A stretch of 64,000 bases of DNA, taken from Rhopalosiphum padi. Lineage: Eukaryota > Arthropoda > Insecta > Hemiptera > Aphididae. This document shows positions 41,901-50,735 of this stretch, one piece after another. The stretch lies in the NCBI RefSeq assembly GCF_020882245.1, contig NC_083597.1, positions 82,810,152-82,874,151 of the forward strand. Reading direction: 5' to 3'. The position numbers and the translations under genes are program-made. Each line of letters starts with the position of its first letter. Within the stretch, counting starts at the first letter, position 1. The notes under the pieces were generated by a model. It was not told the origin of the DNA. It did not search any database and saw nothing but the letters and a program-made list of their open reading frames with translations.

Positions 41901-44900
41901 GGTTTAAGCTTACCGAGTGAATCACTCTGTATATCACGAGGGATGTGCTCCGGCCGTGGTCCCTCTCACCACCACCCCGAGACAGCAAAAGAATCAATTT
42001 ATGACCTGACGAGATTTTAAAACGTGTACCGTATGTATGTATATATATTATATTATAATATGTGCATATATTTTATACCAACCACCGATCCGCCGAACGT
42101 TATTACAATCGTTTTTCCGATATTTTATTTCCCATATAATACTATATATTCCGCGTCCCTCACCCTCCATATACTATTATTATTATATATGTACACGTGC
42201 CGGCATTTATGTGTACACACGCGCGTTACATTGTTATTTATATATTTATTGTGTGTATATTATTATTTATATTCCGCGCGCGCATTAATACGCTAAATCC
42301 GTTTAAATTAACGCATTATACCCGCCGCGCCGTTCGTACATTACGATAAATACCGTTTGATATTACTATTCCTCGCGATGTGTTATTGACTCGTGTAATC
42401 CGATGTAATGAAAAATTGCCCATATCGACGGGAGGCAAATATACATAATAACAATAATAATGCATCGTCATATTATATTGCCATACGCGATCGTAAATTC
42501 TATAAACGAACCGAAAAGTCCGATCGACTGTGGACTGTGTATAATATATTATTATATTATGTATATTATTTTATAATGGTATGGTTACTCGGCGCAGAGG
42601 ACAGCGCATCTTTAGCTTTATTCAATAATATCATGTATCTATATTTGAGATTCTGAGTGGAGCGAAGAATTTACACCTTACTGATTTTACAACTGTTCGT
42701 TTTTTTCGTGTGACATAACATTTAGTGGCAATAAGCTATAGGTAAATATGCTTTAATATTAAGCTTTAAAGATGATTTTTGGTAAAAAAAATTTGGACTG
42801 CAGGTATTTTAAGAGGTCGAAGTAAAAATGCATGATAAATTTCTAAATAATCACGAAAAACAAAAGGTGGAAAGTATATAGGTAACCGTTGTTCTGCCGT
42901 ATATTGTTTGGTTGTTTACCGCGCAATACAATATAATATATTTAGGTATATAGTGTGGGCGTGTGGCTAGTATTTATAGGAAATTCCAGTTTTCTCGTAT
43001 TGCTCCTTTAAAATATATTTTAATTTTAGTGGTAGGTAACTATTATATAGGTACGTAAAAATGTGATGTGCTAGACTATTAAAAATAAAAATAAAGTTAT
43101 GGGGGGTCATGGTAGGCAGTAGGCGGATATGTCACCCGAAATCCTCTCGCGATTACGCCACTGATCTATATAACATATGTTTATTTCATATATTTGTTTA
43201 CATAATATACGTAACTGGGACACGTGAAACGTACATGGAATGTTATTGCTCTACAACTATTTTAAATAATTAAAAATAAATGGTAAATAATATTTTTTTC
43301 GTTATGTTATTGCGATCATACATACATATTATATATATATTTGTCACTAAATGTTTTGACGTAAAATAACCACGCGAACTTGTCGCGTTCACAACGATCA
43401 CTCCGCAATATACACAAAAAATAAAAAAATATTATTCCTAATAATATAATATATCAACCGCACAATATTATATAAAAGGATATTACATAATATTATATAT
43501 ATATACTATATGCGTCGGACCGCACTACGGCAGTATTCACCACTGTGGCGGGCGCGGAATGCACCCGACCCGCGCGACCACACTGCGACCACCCATCATC
43601 GCGCCGTCGTCATCTATACATTATTATATATAAATATAAATATATATATGTACACACACACACACACACACACAAACACGCTGTACGCGCGGTCGGAAGT
43701 GCGCGGCGGAGAGGTAATAAAGATTAACGAGCTTTCTGATTGATGCTGACAACGCCGGGCGCCCGTCGGAGGCTCGTTATTTACCGTCGTCGGATGCTGT
43801 GGCTGCAACATCGCCGCTCTGCGGTCCTATCCTTCCGCGGCGTTGGCTGCGGTATCCGTGAGCGCGTTACGGCCGGCCCATCAGGCCCAAGATTAATGAC
43901 GTGCCGTCGCCGTCGCCGCGGCGGCGCGCGGTGCAGGAGGCGGAAGTATAACGACGGATCCGCCGCGCCCCGTTTTCCCGCGCCGAGCACACGTTAAAAG
44001 ATTTCCAAAACCGCGGCGGTATCGCGCGCGTATATATCGCGTACATACGTACAATAACACCGCGATGATGTTACCCGGCGAATACTTATGCCGGGGAATC
44101 GGACATTTCGGCACGGCCGTTACGGCGCGAAGATATATCGGCGCTGGAAATTTCGGCGCGGCGTTTTTTTTTTTAAATTAACTATTACTATTAGGAAAAA
44201 TAATCGTAATAAAATCGTCAATAATGCAATCCTAACGAATATAGCTGTTATCGTGTAACGAAAAAACCGATTATATAGGTAAGATAAAGGTGTAGGTTAT
44301 ATTAACCCATAAAAATTTAAAAAATACAAAATAAATAATATTATATAATTATTTGAATATTACAATAAATTTTAAAAATACATAATAAATGATATAACAA
44401 TAAAGTTTTATATGTTTAATAATACATGATTATATGGTTAAAAAATATATATTATGATACCTAATGATTTTATAATTATTATCTTACCTTAATAGATATA
44501 TAGTCGGTTTTTACTTTACACGATAACAGCTATATATTTGGTAGGATTGCATTCTTGACGATTTTATTACGATTATTTTTCATAATAGTAATAGTTAATT
44601 TAAAAAAAAAATACGCCGCGCTGAAATTTCCAGCGCGGGTATATCTTCGCGCCGAAACACCCGTGCCGAAATGTCCTAGACCCCTTATGCCTTATGGGGC
44701 ACGCAGACCGCGCCGCTACGTACCACATTACATATTATAATATAGAGGTTGCCGGCTGCTGCGTCTGGGTAGCACTCAATATGTATCACCAGAACACGAA
44801 AAATAATTTTTATATCCTATATTATATATATATTAGGACCGGCGATTACCTAATTAGTGCTTAGTTCGGAATCGGTTCATCAGTATATAATTATACATAT

Positions 44901-47900
44901 TATGTGTTTTGAATAAAAAATTTTTATAATTTTTATTTTCATAACTAAACAGAAATAAGAAATACTATATAGTATAATATAATGATTCGAATTAGGGCGA
45001 GTTCGATGAAACCGAGGGTTTCAAATCAAATTGATTTGGGTCAGGTCGAAGTCACATTCAATTCGTTTGCGCAATGTCCTGCAAGAAAATAATTTCACCG
45101 TCGATGGTTATTTTGTACATTACAAATAATCTGCAATTACTGTCCTCACTATATACTTTAAACTATTTCTTCCTTATAGAAAAAATAATGTTTCAAATAT
45201 TTTTTGATTTTCGGAAAAACTAATAAATATAAATAATTCAGATTTTTGTAAATTAAAAAAAAAAAAATTTTCCGCACTTTCTCGAGGATGAGATTATTTG
45301 AATCTGATTTAAGATTAGAAAGTTAAAAATTGTAAGTCATAGGTATATTATATGGTATAGTGCGACGATGATGCGTAAAACTACAATATATAAAGGAGAA
45401 TTAAATGGAAACTGTAATTAAAGGTAAAAACTAAAAATAGAAATAAACGCTTAAAAAAAGAATGCTTAATTTAATAAATTTATATATTTTATATATAATT
45501 ATAATGACATGATATACTTTCTATTCCTAGGCATATATTCCGCCCAACGACGCGTTTGTACCTAATTTATTATAATATTATATTATACGTGACGACGACC
45601 GTGATGATGTTCATATATTTTCATTTGCACCTGTAGAACTGGCTATAAAATAAGCACATTTTCTTAGTGAAATCTTTTAGCTACTGAGTTTTATTGTGCG
45701 CGAAGCCGCGAGGGTATTGCATAATATCTATCAAACGCATCGTATATTATTATTATATCGTTGTACGATAAACTACAGCGCTCGAGTGCATGATTATCGC
45801 GCGTATCGTGTACATGGGAATAACGATTCCGACATAAAATGTGTATATACAAGTGTTATAAACACGGTAGAATAAATCAAAGACATTATTAGTCGAGCGC
45901 GTAGTGTTTTTATTGTAATTCATTTTATCCCTTAACCCCGTCTGAGATGGAAACCGTATGGTAGACAGATAAAAATAATAAACGCGCGTCAGTTAATGAC
46001 TATATATTATATTATAAACATAATAAGGCCCGCCTACAAATTTTTTATAGCAGCCACACTGCGGGGACTGAACCGGGTTTCGATTTGTCAAAATATACTA
46101 AATTAAAGTTTTGGTTAGGTGTTTTCGACTAGAATTTTATTATACTTGGAATAAAATTACGTAAATGAATATATATCACTTAAATATCGTTGATGTATAT
46201 AATATTCCCTTTTCTATATTCAAAGTTCAACTATTGCAATTTCTATAAGTACATTATATTTTATGCTGGTCGACAGTCGTGTGTAAAAAAAGTAAAATAC
46301 TTATACACATATACTCTTTTTGATGTACAATTAGATATTTATATTGGGAAGTCGTCAACATTTTTGAAAATTAAAATAACTTGAAAAAAGCACTGTCTTA
46401 AAATTTACTGACTCCCATATTATTATATTGCTTATTAAAAAAAAATAATTAAATTACATAATTGCTACTATATAACTCATTAAAAAAATTGTTTGTTATT
46501 GTACACAGGTATGGTTCAAAAACCGGAGAGCAAAATGGCGGAAACGCGAAAGGAACGCGATGAACGCTGCCGCGGCTGCAGCCGTGGACTTTAAAAACGG
46601 GTTTGGAACGCAATTTAACGGCCTCATGCAACCATTTACTGACACCGACTCGCTGTACAGTACAGCTTACACGTCATACAACAATTGGGCGACTAAGGTG
46701 AGATTTTATATAAATATATAAAACATTATACAGAATATAAATTTAATTAAATTATCATACAGTAGGTAATCTGAGTATAAAATAAATGGACATCAGTATG
46801 CGTGACAATCGCTTCTGTGTTTACCTCTTATATTTTATGTATAACATTTTTATTTCGTAAGTACCTACCGAATTGTAAGTATTTATTTTCTGCAAGTTGC
46901 ATATAATATCATCAAATTCCTATTTCGGCGCATAACTTTAGCCAAGTTTTAAAATGTATTTTTCCTTCTCGTTTTAACATAATACTTACGGATAATACTT
47001 CCCATGAATATCGCATGATTAAATATACATTTGGTATGATTAGATGAAAAATATTTCATTTTCGTTAAAGCAATTTTATTAAAATCAAAATAAATAATAA
47101 AAAGTAATCCACAATACATTTTAGATTATTGGCTAACCTAACCTAACCTATTGGTAATGTAAAAAAAGAAAAAGTATAATTTATTTTTAAAATCGTCTTG
47201 TCTTATGGTTTCGAATACTTACATGTAATATATGCCGATATCGAAACCTATTACGTATCATCGATACACGTTTCCTAGTTTTCCTACAGTCATGTCAAAT
47301 ACCAAATAATCGTAAATAAAAACTGGTCTAAACGCGCATTACACTCGTGTTCCTAAATGTAAATCGCTCTGCAGACCTCAATAATTATTTTTAATTATCC
47401 GTTAGTGCCTACTTTTAGATTATTGGATAACGAATAAAAAAAAAATGATATTGTACACAGTTTTTGACTTAAATTTATATTACCGAAAAATAAATTATAT
47501 CATCTCTATGTTTTCTTTGTGAAGTGCGTATTGGAGCGAGCCTGAGAAAATAAAGATTTATTTTTCGTGTGTCTGTGTATAATGGGGATTTGGTCGCAAT
47601 GTAATTGGCTGTAACGTTTTCCTTGCACGTGTCGGCATGTTTTAGGGGACGGTTCGTTGGTGATGGGGAAAGAGAGGGCTGGATTCGTGTTTCCCAATTC
47701 TGATTCGAGTGATTATTATTATTTCGCTTCTTGTTTTTTAAACTAAGAGGACATTTTCATATCATAATAGAAGGTTTTATACTTCTTAATTTGTTTGAAA
47801 GTGGTAGGTAATTTATTTAGATTTTTCCGCCACGATGGCAAGTCTTCCTCTGTTTTATTTTCGTTATAGCTCATTGAGCGTGTCCCTTTGAGCTTGTGTT

Positions 47901-48548
47901 CAGGTCTATTTTTATGGAATTTCTAGACGAATACCTTCATCGTTTGATGGTTGTGTTTACGTACACACATTATAAGTATATGTTATAATAACTGTCATAA
48001 CATTTGTGGGTATCTATACACGAGTATACCTACTAAAAATAATATATGATATTACCTACCAATATGCAATAATATGTGGATTTACCGCGCAGGTGCCGAG
48101 CCCGCTGGGATCGAAGACGTTCCCGTGGTCGGTGAACCCACTGGGCACCGTGAACCATCACCACCACCAGGCGCCGGTCAACTGTTTCAACGCGGCCACT
48201 TCGGCGGCCGGGTCCATGTTGCCGACGCCCGCGCCGCAGAACGGACCACCGTACTGCCCGCCCACCACGCCATACTCGGTGTACCACCACCGGCCGGCCG
48301 AGCCGTGCAACGTCATGTCCAGCAGCATCGCCAGTCTCCGGCTCAAGGCCAAGCAACACGCTTCCGGTTTCGGCGGTTATCAGCCCGCGGGTTCGCCGGG
48401 TTCGCTGCAGCAGGCGCAGGCCAACGGCGGCAACCGGTCGTCGTCGTCGTCGTCGTGCCAGCAACAGTACGGCGGCGGACAGGGCGCGGGCGGCGGCGGC
48501 GGTGGCGGCGGAAATTCCGGCAGCGAAGGCACCCGGACGCCGGTCTGA
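20638..48548 (+). CDS. Ptx1: Pitx-family homeodomain transcription factor (5 coding exons, 428 aa)
   Basis: Sequence-specific nuclear transcription factor of the Pitx/Ptx1 paired-like class. Joining 20638-20911, 33607-33717, 33939-34195, 46509-46697 and 48093-48548 gives 1287 nt, that is 428 codons plus TGA. Every junction has GT/AG sites and phases 1, 1, 0, 0 fit. Seen in the protein: His-rich segment at residues 57-71, homeodomain at 169-228 with W216-F217-K218-N219 (homeodomain positions 48-51), a KNGFG-QFNGLMQP block at 243-256, a YNNWA block at 271-275, and an OAR motif around 353-366 (core SIASLRLKAKQH). Known of the family: Lys50 confers Bicoid-type TAATCC recognition, and the linker blocks plus OAR are Pitx hallmarks separating it from Otx, Gsc and Prd. 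The intron between homeodomain residues 46 and 47 is the usual paired-like position. The protein is longer than typical vertebrate Pitx (about 300 aa) because of low-complexity Gly, Ser and His segments. The function in this animal is inferred from the family. Confidence 0.95.
27638..27930. mobile_element. Short interspersed element remnant
   Basis: It begins ACTAGTTGTAAAACCCGAC and ends near CATTGAAATCGGACTTGTAG followed by TTTTTGAGTTT. These two end-types (CTAGCTGTACCCGGC-like and AAATCGG..CAGTAGTTTTTGAG-like) are familiar from short interspersed elements in animal genomes, and the distance of about 290 bp fits. Less AT-rich than the surrounding intron. The class is uncertain and recognition is from memory. 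Confidence 0.4.
29905..30441. mobile_element. Degenerate hAT-like MITE, probably related to the 56761 element
   Basis: The left end TAGAGTCCGGATTTAAATGGG and the reverse complement of the right end TAGCATGCCCGGATTTCAAGG share the CCGGATTT core with the element at 56761-57320. Internal AAAATGCAAAATAAAAGTTTT resembles that element's AATATACAAAATAAAACTTT. No clean target duplication is visible, so the ends are approximate. Confidence 0.4.
31893..31914 (+). repeat. (CA)n microsatellite in Ptx1 intron
   Basis: About 11 CA units followed by a TA-rich tract. Confidence 0.9.
33607..33717 (+). CDS. Ptx1: Ptx1 second coding exon (residues 92-128)
   Basis: A 111-nt exon, phase 1 on both sides, between acceptor ATTCCAG (AG at 33605-33606) and donor AAAAG|GTGAGT (33718). 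It encodes a polar segment, including FRDNNHHGL and RSRNRDRK, with no recognised domain. It keeps the frame open between the His-rich first exon and the homeodomain exon. Because its length is a multiple of three it could also be skipped without a frameshift. A Met codon sits in frame just upstream of the acceptor at 33597-33599, so this exon could also begin an alternative isoform. Confidence 0.82.
33718..33938 (+). other. Ptx1 short intron (221 bp)
   Basis: GTGAGT donor at 33718 and GCTTACAG acceptor ending at 33938, interrupting the frame at phase 1. It contains only AT-rich filler. Confidence 0.85.
33939..34195 (+). CDS. Ptx1: Ptx1 third coding exon: homeodomain helices 1-2
   Basis: A 257-nt exon between acceptor TTGCTTACAG (AG at 33937-33938) and donor GTCAGG|GTGAGT (34196). 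It encodes residues 129-214: an acidic and Gly-rich lead-in (about 130-160), a basic stretch (KNNKNTKRQRRQR) and homeodomain positions 1-46, including F8, the TSQQLQELEATF helix 1 and TREEIAMWTNL helix 2. The exon ends exactly at homeodomain residue 46, the conserved paired-like intron site. Reading through the donor would meet a stop at 34265-34267 and remove recognition helix 3. Confidence 0.95.
41300..41929. mobile_element. Second copy of the GAATCACTCTG-ended MITE family
   Basis: The right end reads GAATCACTCTG|TA (41919-41931), like the element ending at 16182. Internal inverted repeats pair AATACAAACTTTTATTTTC…GAGAACTTCCC (about 41322-41352) with the reverse complement of GGGAGTTCTC…AAGTTCGTATTTTC (about 41752-41786). 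The left terminus is eroded or truncated and its coordinate is approximate. The element lies inside the Ptx1 homeodomain intron and is non-coding. Confidence 0.5.
42649..42910 (+). repeat. Dispersed aphid-type repeat, copy 2
   Basis: AGATTCTGAGTGGAGCGA (42649-42666), then GATTTTACAACTG, TTTTTTTCGTGTGACATAAC, a GGACTGCAGGTATTTTAAGAGG segment split across the unit, and GGTAACCGTTGTTCTGCCGTA. It shares its head with the copy at 5524. A separate repeat-like scrap (TCTCGCGATTACGCCACTG, 43144-43162) follows. Non-coding, class unknown. Confidence 0.45.
43500..44084. promoter_or_regulatory. GC-rich island inside the Ptx1 homeodomain intron
   Basis: High CpG density, with GCCGTCGCCGTCGCC triplet runs between about 43890 and 43930. 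It lies about 2.4 kb upstream of the homeodomain helix-3 exon and directly abuts the 591-bp MITE. ORFs in it are repeat-driven. Possible intronic enhancer or alternative promoter. Confidence 0.3.
43652..43675 (+). repeat. (AC)n microsatellite at the GC island in the homeodomain intron
   Basis: About 12 AC units between TA-rich DNA and the GC-rich island. Confidence 0.9.
44093..44683. mobile_element. 591-bp foldback MITE with ~195-bp TIRs and 8-bp target duplication
   Basis: The left arm (from 44093) and the reverse complement of the right arm (to 44683) match almost throughout for about 195 bp, including GGACATTTCGGCACGG, TTTCGGCGCGAAGATATA and the stretch TTAAATTAACTATTACTATT. The flanks carry CTTATGCC on both sides (44085-44092 and 44684-44691), a perfect 8-bp target-site duplication. 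The outer arms are GC-rich (GGCGCG words) and the 190-bp core is AT-rich. There is no ORF, so it is non-autonomous. An 8-bp duplication fits hAT, P or Merlin-like transposases, and the arms are long for typical hAT. High arm identity suggests fairly recent insertion. Confidence 0.85.
46509..46697 (+). CDS. Ptx1: Ptx1 fourth coding exon: homeodomain recognition helix and Pitx linker
   Basis: A 189-nt exon (63 codons, phase 0 on both sides) between acceptor TTGTACACAG (AG at 46507-46508) and donor CTAAG|GTGAGA (46698). It begins VWFKNRRAKWRKRER, homeodomain helix 3 with Lys at position 50 and Asn at 51. A short Ala run (234-239) follows, then FKNGFGTQFNGLMQPF and SYNNWATK. These linker blocks are the clearest evidence that this is Pitx rather than another K50 factor such as Otx or Goosecoid. 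Confidence 0.96.
46698..48092 (+). other. Ptx1 last intron (1.4 kb)
   Basis: GTGAGA donor and CGCGCAG acceptor. AT-rich, with a short CCTAA repeat run at 47133-47150 and an interval of mixed composition near 47.5-47.95 kb. No gene seen. Confidence 0.85.
47133..47150 (+). repeat. Short CCTAA (TTAGG-type) run
   Basis: CTAACCTAACCTAACCTA, about 3.5 units of the insect telomere repeat (TTAGG on the other strand), within the last Ptx1 intron. It is short enough to be chance. Confidence 0.7.
48093..48548 (+). CDS. Ptx1: Ptx1 last coding exon with OAR motif, ending in TGA
   Basis: The acceptor is TACCGCGCAG (AG at 48091-48092). The exon encodes residues 278-428, starting VPSPLGSKTFPWSVNPLG, which resembles the Pitx segment that follows NNWA. 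Pro- and Tyr-rich sequence follows (PPYCPPTTPYSVY), then CNVMSSSIASLRLKAKQH, the OAR motif near 353-366. The tail has a Ser run (386-394 region), Gln and a Gly run, and the frame closes at TGA 48546-48548 after EGTRTPV. The base after the stop is C. In other Pitx proteins OAR lies close to the C terminus, whereas here about 60 residues follow it before the stop. The same frame remains open past the stop (see the extension at 48549-48992). Confidence 0.93.
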   Translation: MPSPLGSKTFPWSVNPLGTVNHHHHQAPVNCFNAATSAAGSMLPTPAPQNGPPYCPPTTPYSVYHHRPAEPCNVMSSSIASLRLKAKQHASGFGGYQPAGSPGSLQQAQANGGNRSSSSSSCQQQYGGGQGAGGGGGGGGNSGSEGTRTPV

Positions 48549-48695
48549 CGTGAAGAGCGGACCGGAGGGAGCGTCCGGTACACGGTTGAAGACCTGTTGG
48601 ACTTCAAAGAGGAAATGGACGACGGCGACGGCGGAACTTCTGCCGCTGGCGGTGCCGACAGCGGTGACGAAGTCGATGGTGACGGTGACGATGAC

Positions 48696-48727
<32 letters not shown>

Positions 48728-48992
48728 CGTCGACGAAGAGGTGGACACGGGCGTTGACAACCTAACCGGAGATCAACTTCACCACCACCACCACCATCAT
48801 CATCACCAGCAGCAGCAACAGCAGCAGCAGCAACAGCAACCGCACCACCACCACCATCACCAGCAGCAGCAGCAGCAGCACCAACAACAACCGCAGCAAC
48901 AGCAGCAGCTGCAGATGGACGGCGGTGGTCGGACCGTCAAGCCACACGCCGAATTGACGCAAATGCACGCGGCCACCGTGGCCATGCTTTAA
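48549..48992 (+). CDS. Ptx1: Candidate readthrough extension of Ptx1 (147 codons after UGA)
   Basis: Directly after TGA the Ptx1 frame runs open for 147 codons to TAA at 48990-48992. It reads RTGGSVRYTVEDLLDFKEEM, then an acidic Gly/Asp segment, a run of about 14 Asp codons, DNLTGDQL, alternating His and Gln tracts, then MDGGGRTVKPHAELTQMHAA and VAML. Interruptions in the repeats are GAC/GAT, CAC/CAT and CAG/CAA, synonymous in this frame and non-synonymous in the other two. That is what a translated tract would show. The stop is UGA followed by C, a leaky context known from animal readthrough genes. An alternative is that this is a 3' UTR that became repeat-rich by chance, or that TGA is a sequence error or a null allele. 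No convincing splice pair that would bypass the stop is visible. Readthrough itself is inference. Confidence 0.6.
48561..48579 (+). promoter_or_regulatory. Stem-loop 12 nt downstream of the Ptx1 UGA
   Basis: ACCGGA (48561-48566) and TCCGGT (48574-48579) form a perfect 6-bp stem with a 7-nt loop. The spacer after the TGA codon is 12 nt. Structures just 3' of a leaky stop are known to raise readthrough in insects (for example Drosophila headcase). Its role here is inferred from position alone. Confidence 0.4.
48688..48914 (+). repeat. GAC, CAC/CAT and CAG/CAA trinucleotide tracts
   Basis: A run of GAC/GAT (about 48688-48729) and mixed CAC/CAT and CAG/CAA runs (48781-48914) in the Ptx1 readthrough frame, where they read Asp, His and Gln. 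Such tracts vary in length between alleles. Confidence 0.9.
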
Positions 48993-50735
48993 GTCCGCGT
49001 ACGTCTTCGTCGTCGTCATCTTCGTCGTTTTGTATGTATTTTGTATTGTGTATTATATTAGCGTAAAATATATAGGTATAAAGGGTGTGTCACGACCGTT
49101 TTCCCGCGTGATCAACACCTCCCCCCAAAAAAACCGAAAATCCCTTCGCCCTGTACAGTATTTAAGTGTAAATAATTTACGTGTCTTGTACATATATTAT
49201 ATCGTGTGAGTTGTGTATAACGCCGTCGTCACCTCTTACCCTCCCTTCCCGCGCCCTCTAAACGCCTCTTGTCCCTTTCGCTCCGTCAAATAGAAACGAT
49301 TAATGCGTATATTATAATATTATATTAGGTATACTTATACGTGTTGGGCTATCGGAAAATCGAAACATCCTCTTCGACATTTGGACGTAAAACATCAAAT
49401 TTTACAATTTTTTTTCTTTTTATGCAACACTATTTAATATACTCTTGCGGAGCCAAGTCCCATCGTTTCGAAAACTCGTGACCGTATATACCGTATTAGG
49501 TATCCCAATTTTGTTTGTCGCGCCCATCACATTAATTGTCGTTCGACTTTTAGCCGACCCATCGCCATATTCGTACAGAGTGGGTCGCCGCCCACGTCGT
49601 ACATTCACAAAACGCGTATCGCGGGAAAACGGCTTACATTATATACATCTGTTCGCTCGACTTCCCGATGCAAAAGCTCCGCAGCTCCCAAATCTCCCCG
49701 AGTTGCAATGTGTATAATATTATATATTAATTTATCCCGCGCCTCGACTTATCGTGTAACTAAATGAACTTATATATATTATGTAAGTCTATCATATTAT
49801 TATTATGTATAAATATATATATATGTATCCGTCGGGCATATTATTATTATTTGTTTCGTGTACGAACGGTACATTATGCGAATTCTGTACAGCGTGTATA
49901 CGATATACCCACATTATGTATTTGAATATAGTTTTCGACTATATATTATTATATTTAACGAATATTATTACGGCAATAATGGAACCATTCGTCTAGTCCA
50001 ATATATTATGATAAATTACATGTTTTCTTTTTGTAAAATACATACCAACTCGCGCACGTATACGGTATTGGTGGGCTGAGGCGTGTTTGTAATATTCGTG
50101 TGCACGCGGCTTCGGTTGCTAAAACGTTGACTCTCTCTCTCTCGGAGCATCAATTGTTTTTCAACGCTACTGGAAAATATTTATTTATTTTGATGTTCGC
50201 TAAATCGAGTACCTGTGCGTACGAAGTGACGTTAAATTTATACAAATCTTGACACAATTTTAAAGCTAGATCTCAGAATTATAATTATTTCATAAGACCG
50301 TCGGGATAATCCATGAGTTAGATACTTCTAGTATAAATATATAAATTAAAATAGTATAAAAACATAATTTCTTTTGAGAAATCATTCACACGCAACATCG
50401 AAAAACAATAATTTATAATAATATATACTACATTATGTAATATTCATATCTACAACAATCGAAAAAAAAATTATCATTTACGCGAAACTCATAGAATTTA
50501 CTTGAATCTTCGGATCGTTAAAAACCACGACGGTATAATTAATAGCAATATTAATATGTTGGAATAGAAACGTTGTCGATTAATCCGATGTGTATATATG
50601 CGGACTATAATGAATAGGTAAATTTGTATAAGTCAGGACCGTTGTGACAATGTATTATTATTTTTAAGGAAATATTGTGTACCTACATGATTTCATTTTC
50701 GTTCTTGTGTAATAAATGTATTTCTAAAATTATTT
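48993..50735 (+). other. Ptx1: Probable Ptx1 3' UTR
   Basis: Non-coding and AT-rich after TAA at 48990-48992. The first canonical AATAAA downstream is at 50711-50716, giving a 3' UTR of about 1.7 kb after TAA or 2.2 kb after the TGA. Pumilio-type consensus words (TGTANATA) occur at 49167-49174 and 50591-50598, but such words are frequent by chance in this composition. A second AATAAA at 51783-51788 would allow a longer form. No other gene is visible in this stretch. Confidence 0.45.
50711..50716 (+). terminator. Candidate Ptx1 polyadenylation signal AATAAA
   Basis: First AATAAA after the stop codons, in the context CTTGTGTAATAAATG. No strong GU-rich downstream element is evident, so this is only the best candidate by position. 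Confidence 0.4.

Larger units (their letters stand above)
34196..46508 (+). other. Ptx1 homeodomain intron (12.3 kb)
   Basis: Interrupts the homeodomain between residues 46 and 47. Contents: a GC-rich patch with an inverted repeat (34370-34700), patches of lower AT content near 35.6-36.3, 38.9-39.6 and 40.9-41.2 kb, a MITE (about 41.3-41.93 kb), a dispersed repeat (from 42649), a strongly GC-rich island (43.5-44.08 kb), a foldback MITE (44093-44683) and a less AT-rich patch at 45.5-46.1 kb. No internal coding exon is recognised. Confidence 0.75.

Noticed and set aside
48033..48464. Minus-strand and other plus-strand ORFs over the last Ptx1 exon
   Set aside because: Shadows of the GC-rich Ptx1 coding exon. 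The plus-strand frame with homeodomain-linker and OAR residues is the real one.
48762..49019. Minus-strand ORF with Leu/Val runs over the CAG/CAC tract
   Set aside because: Pure antisense of the His/Gln trinucleotide tract.
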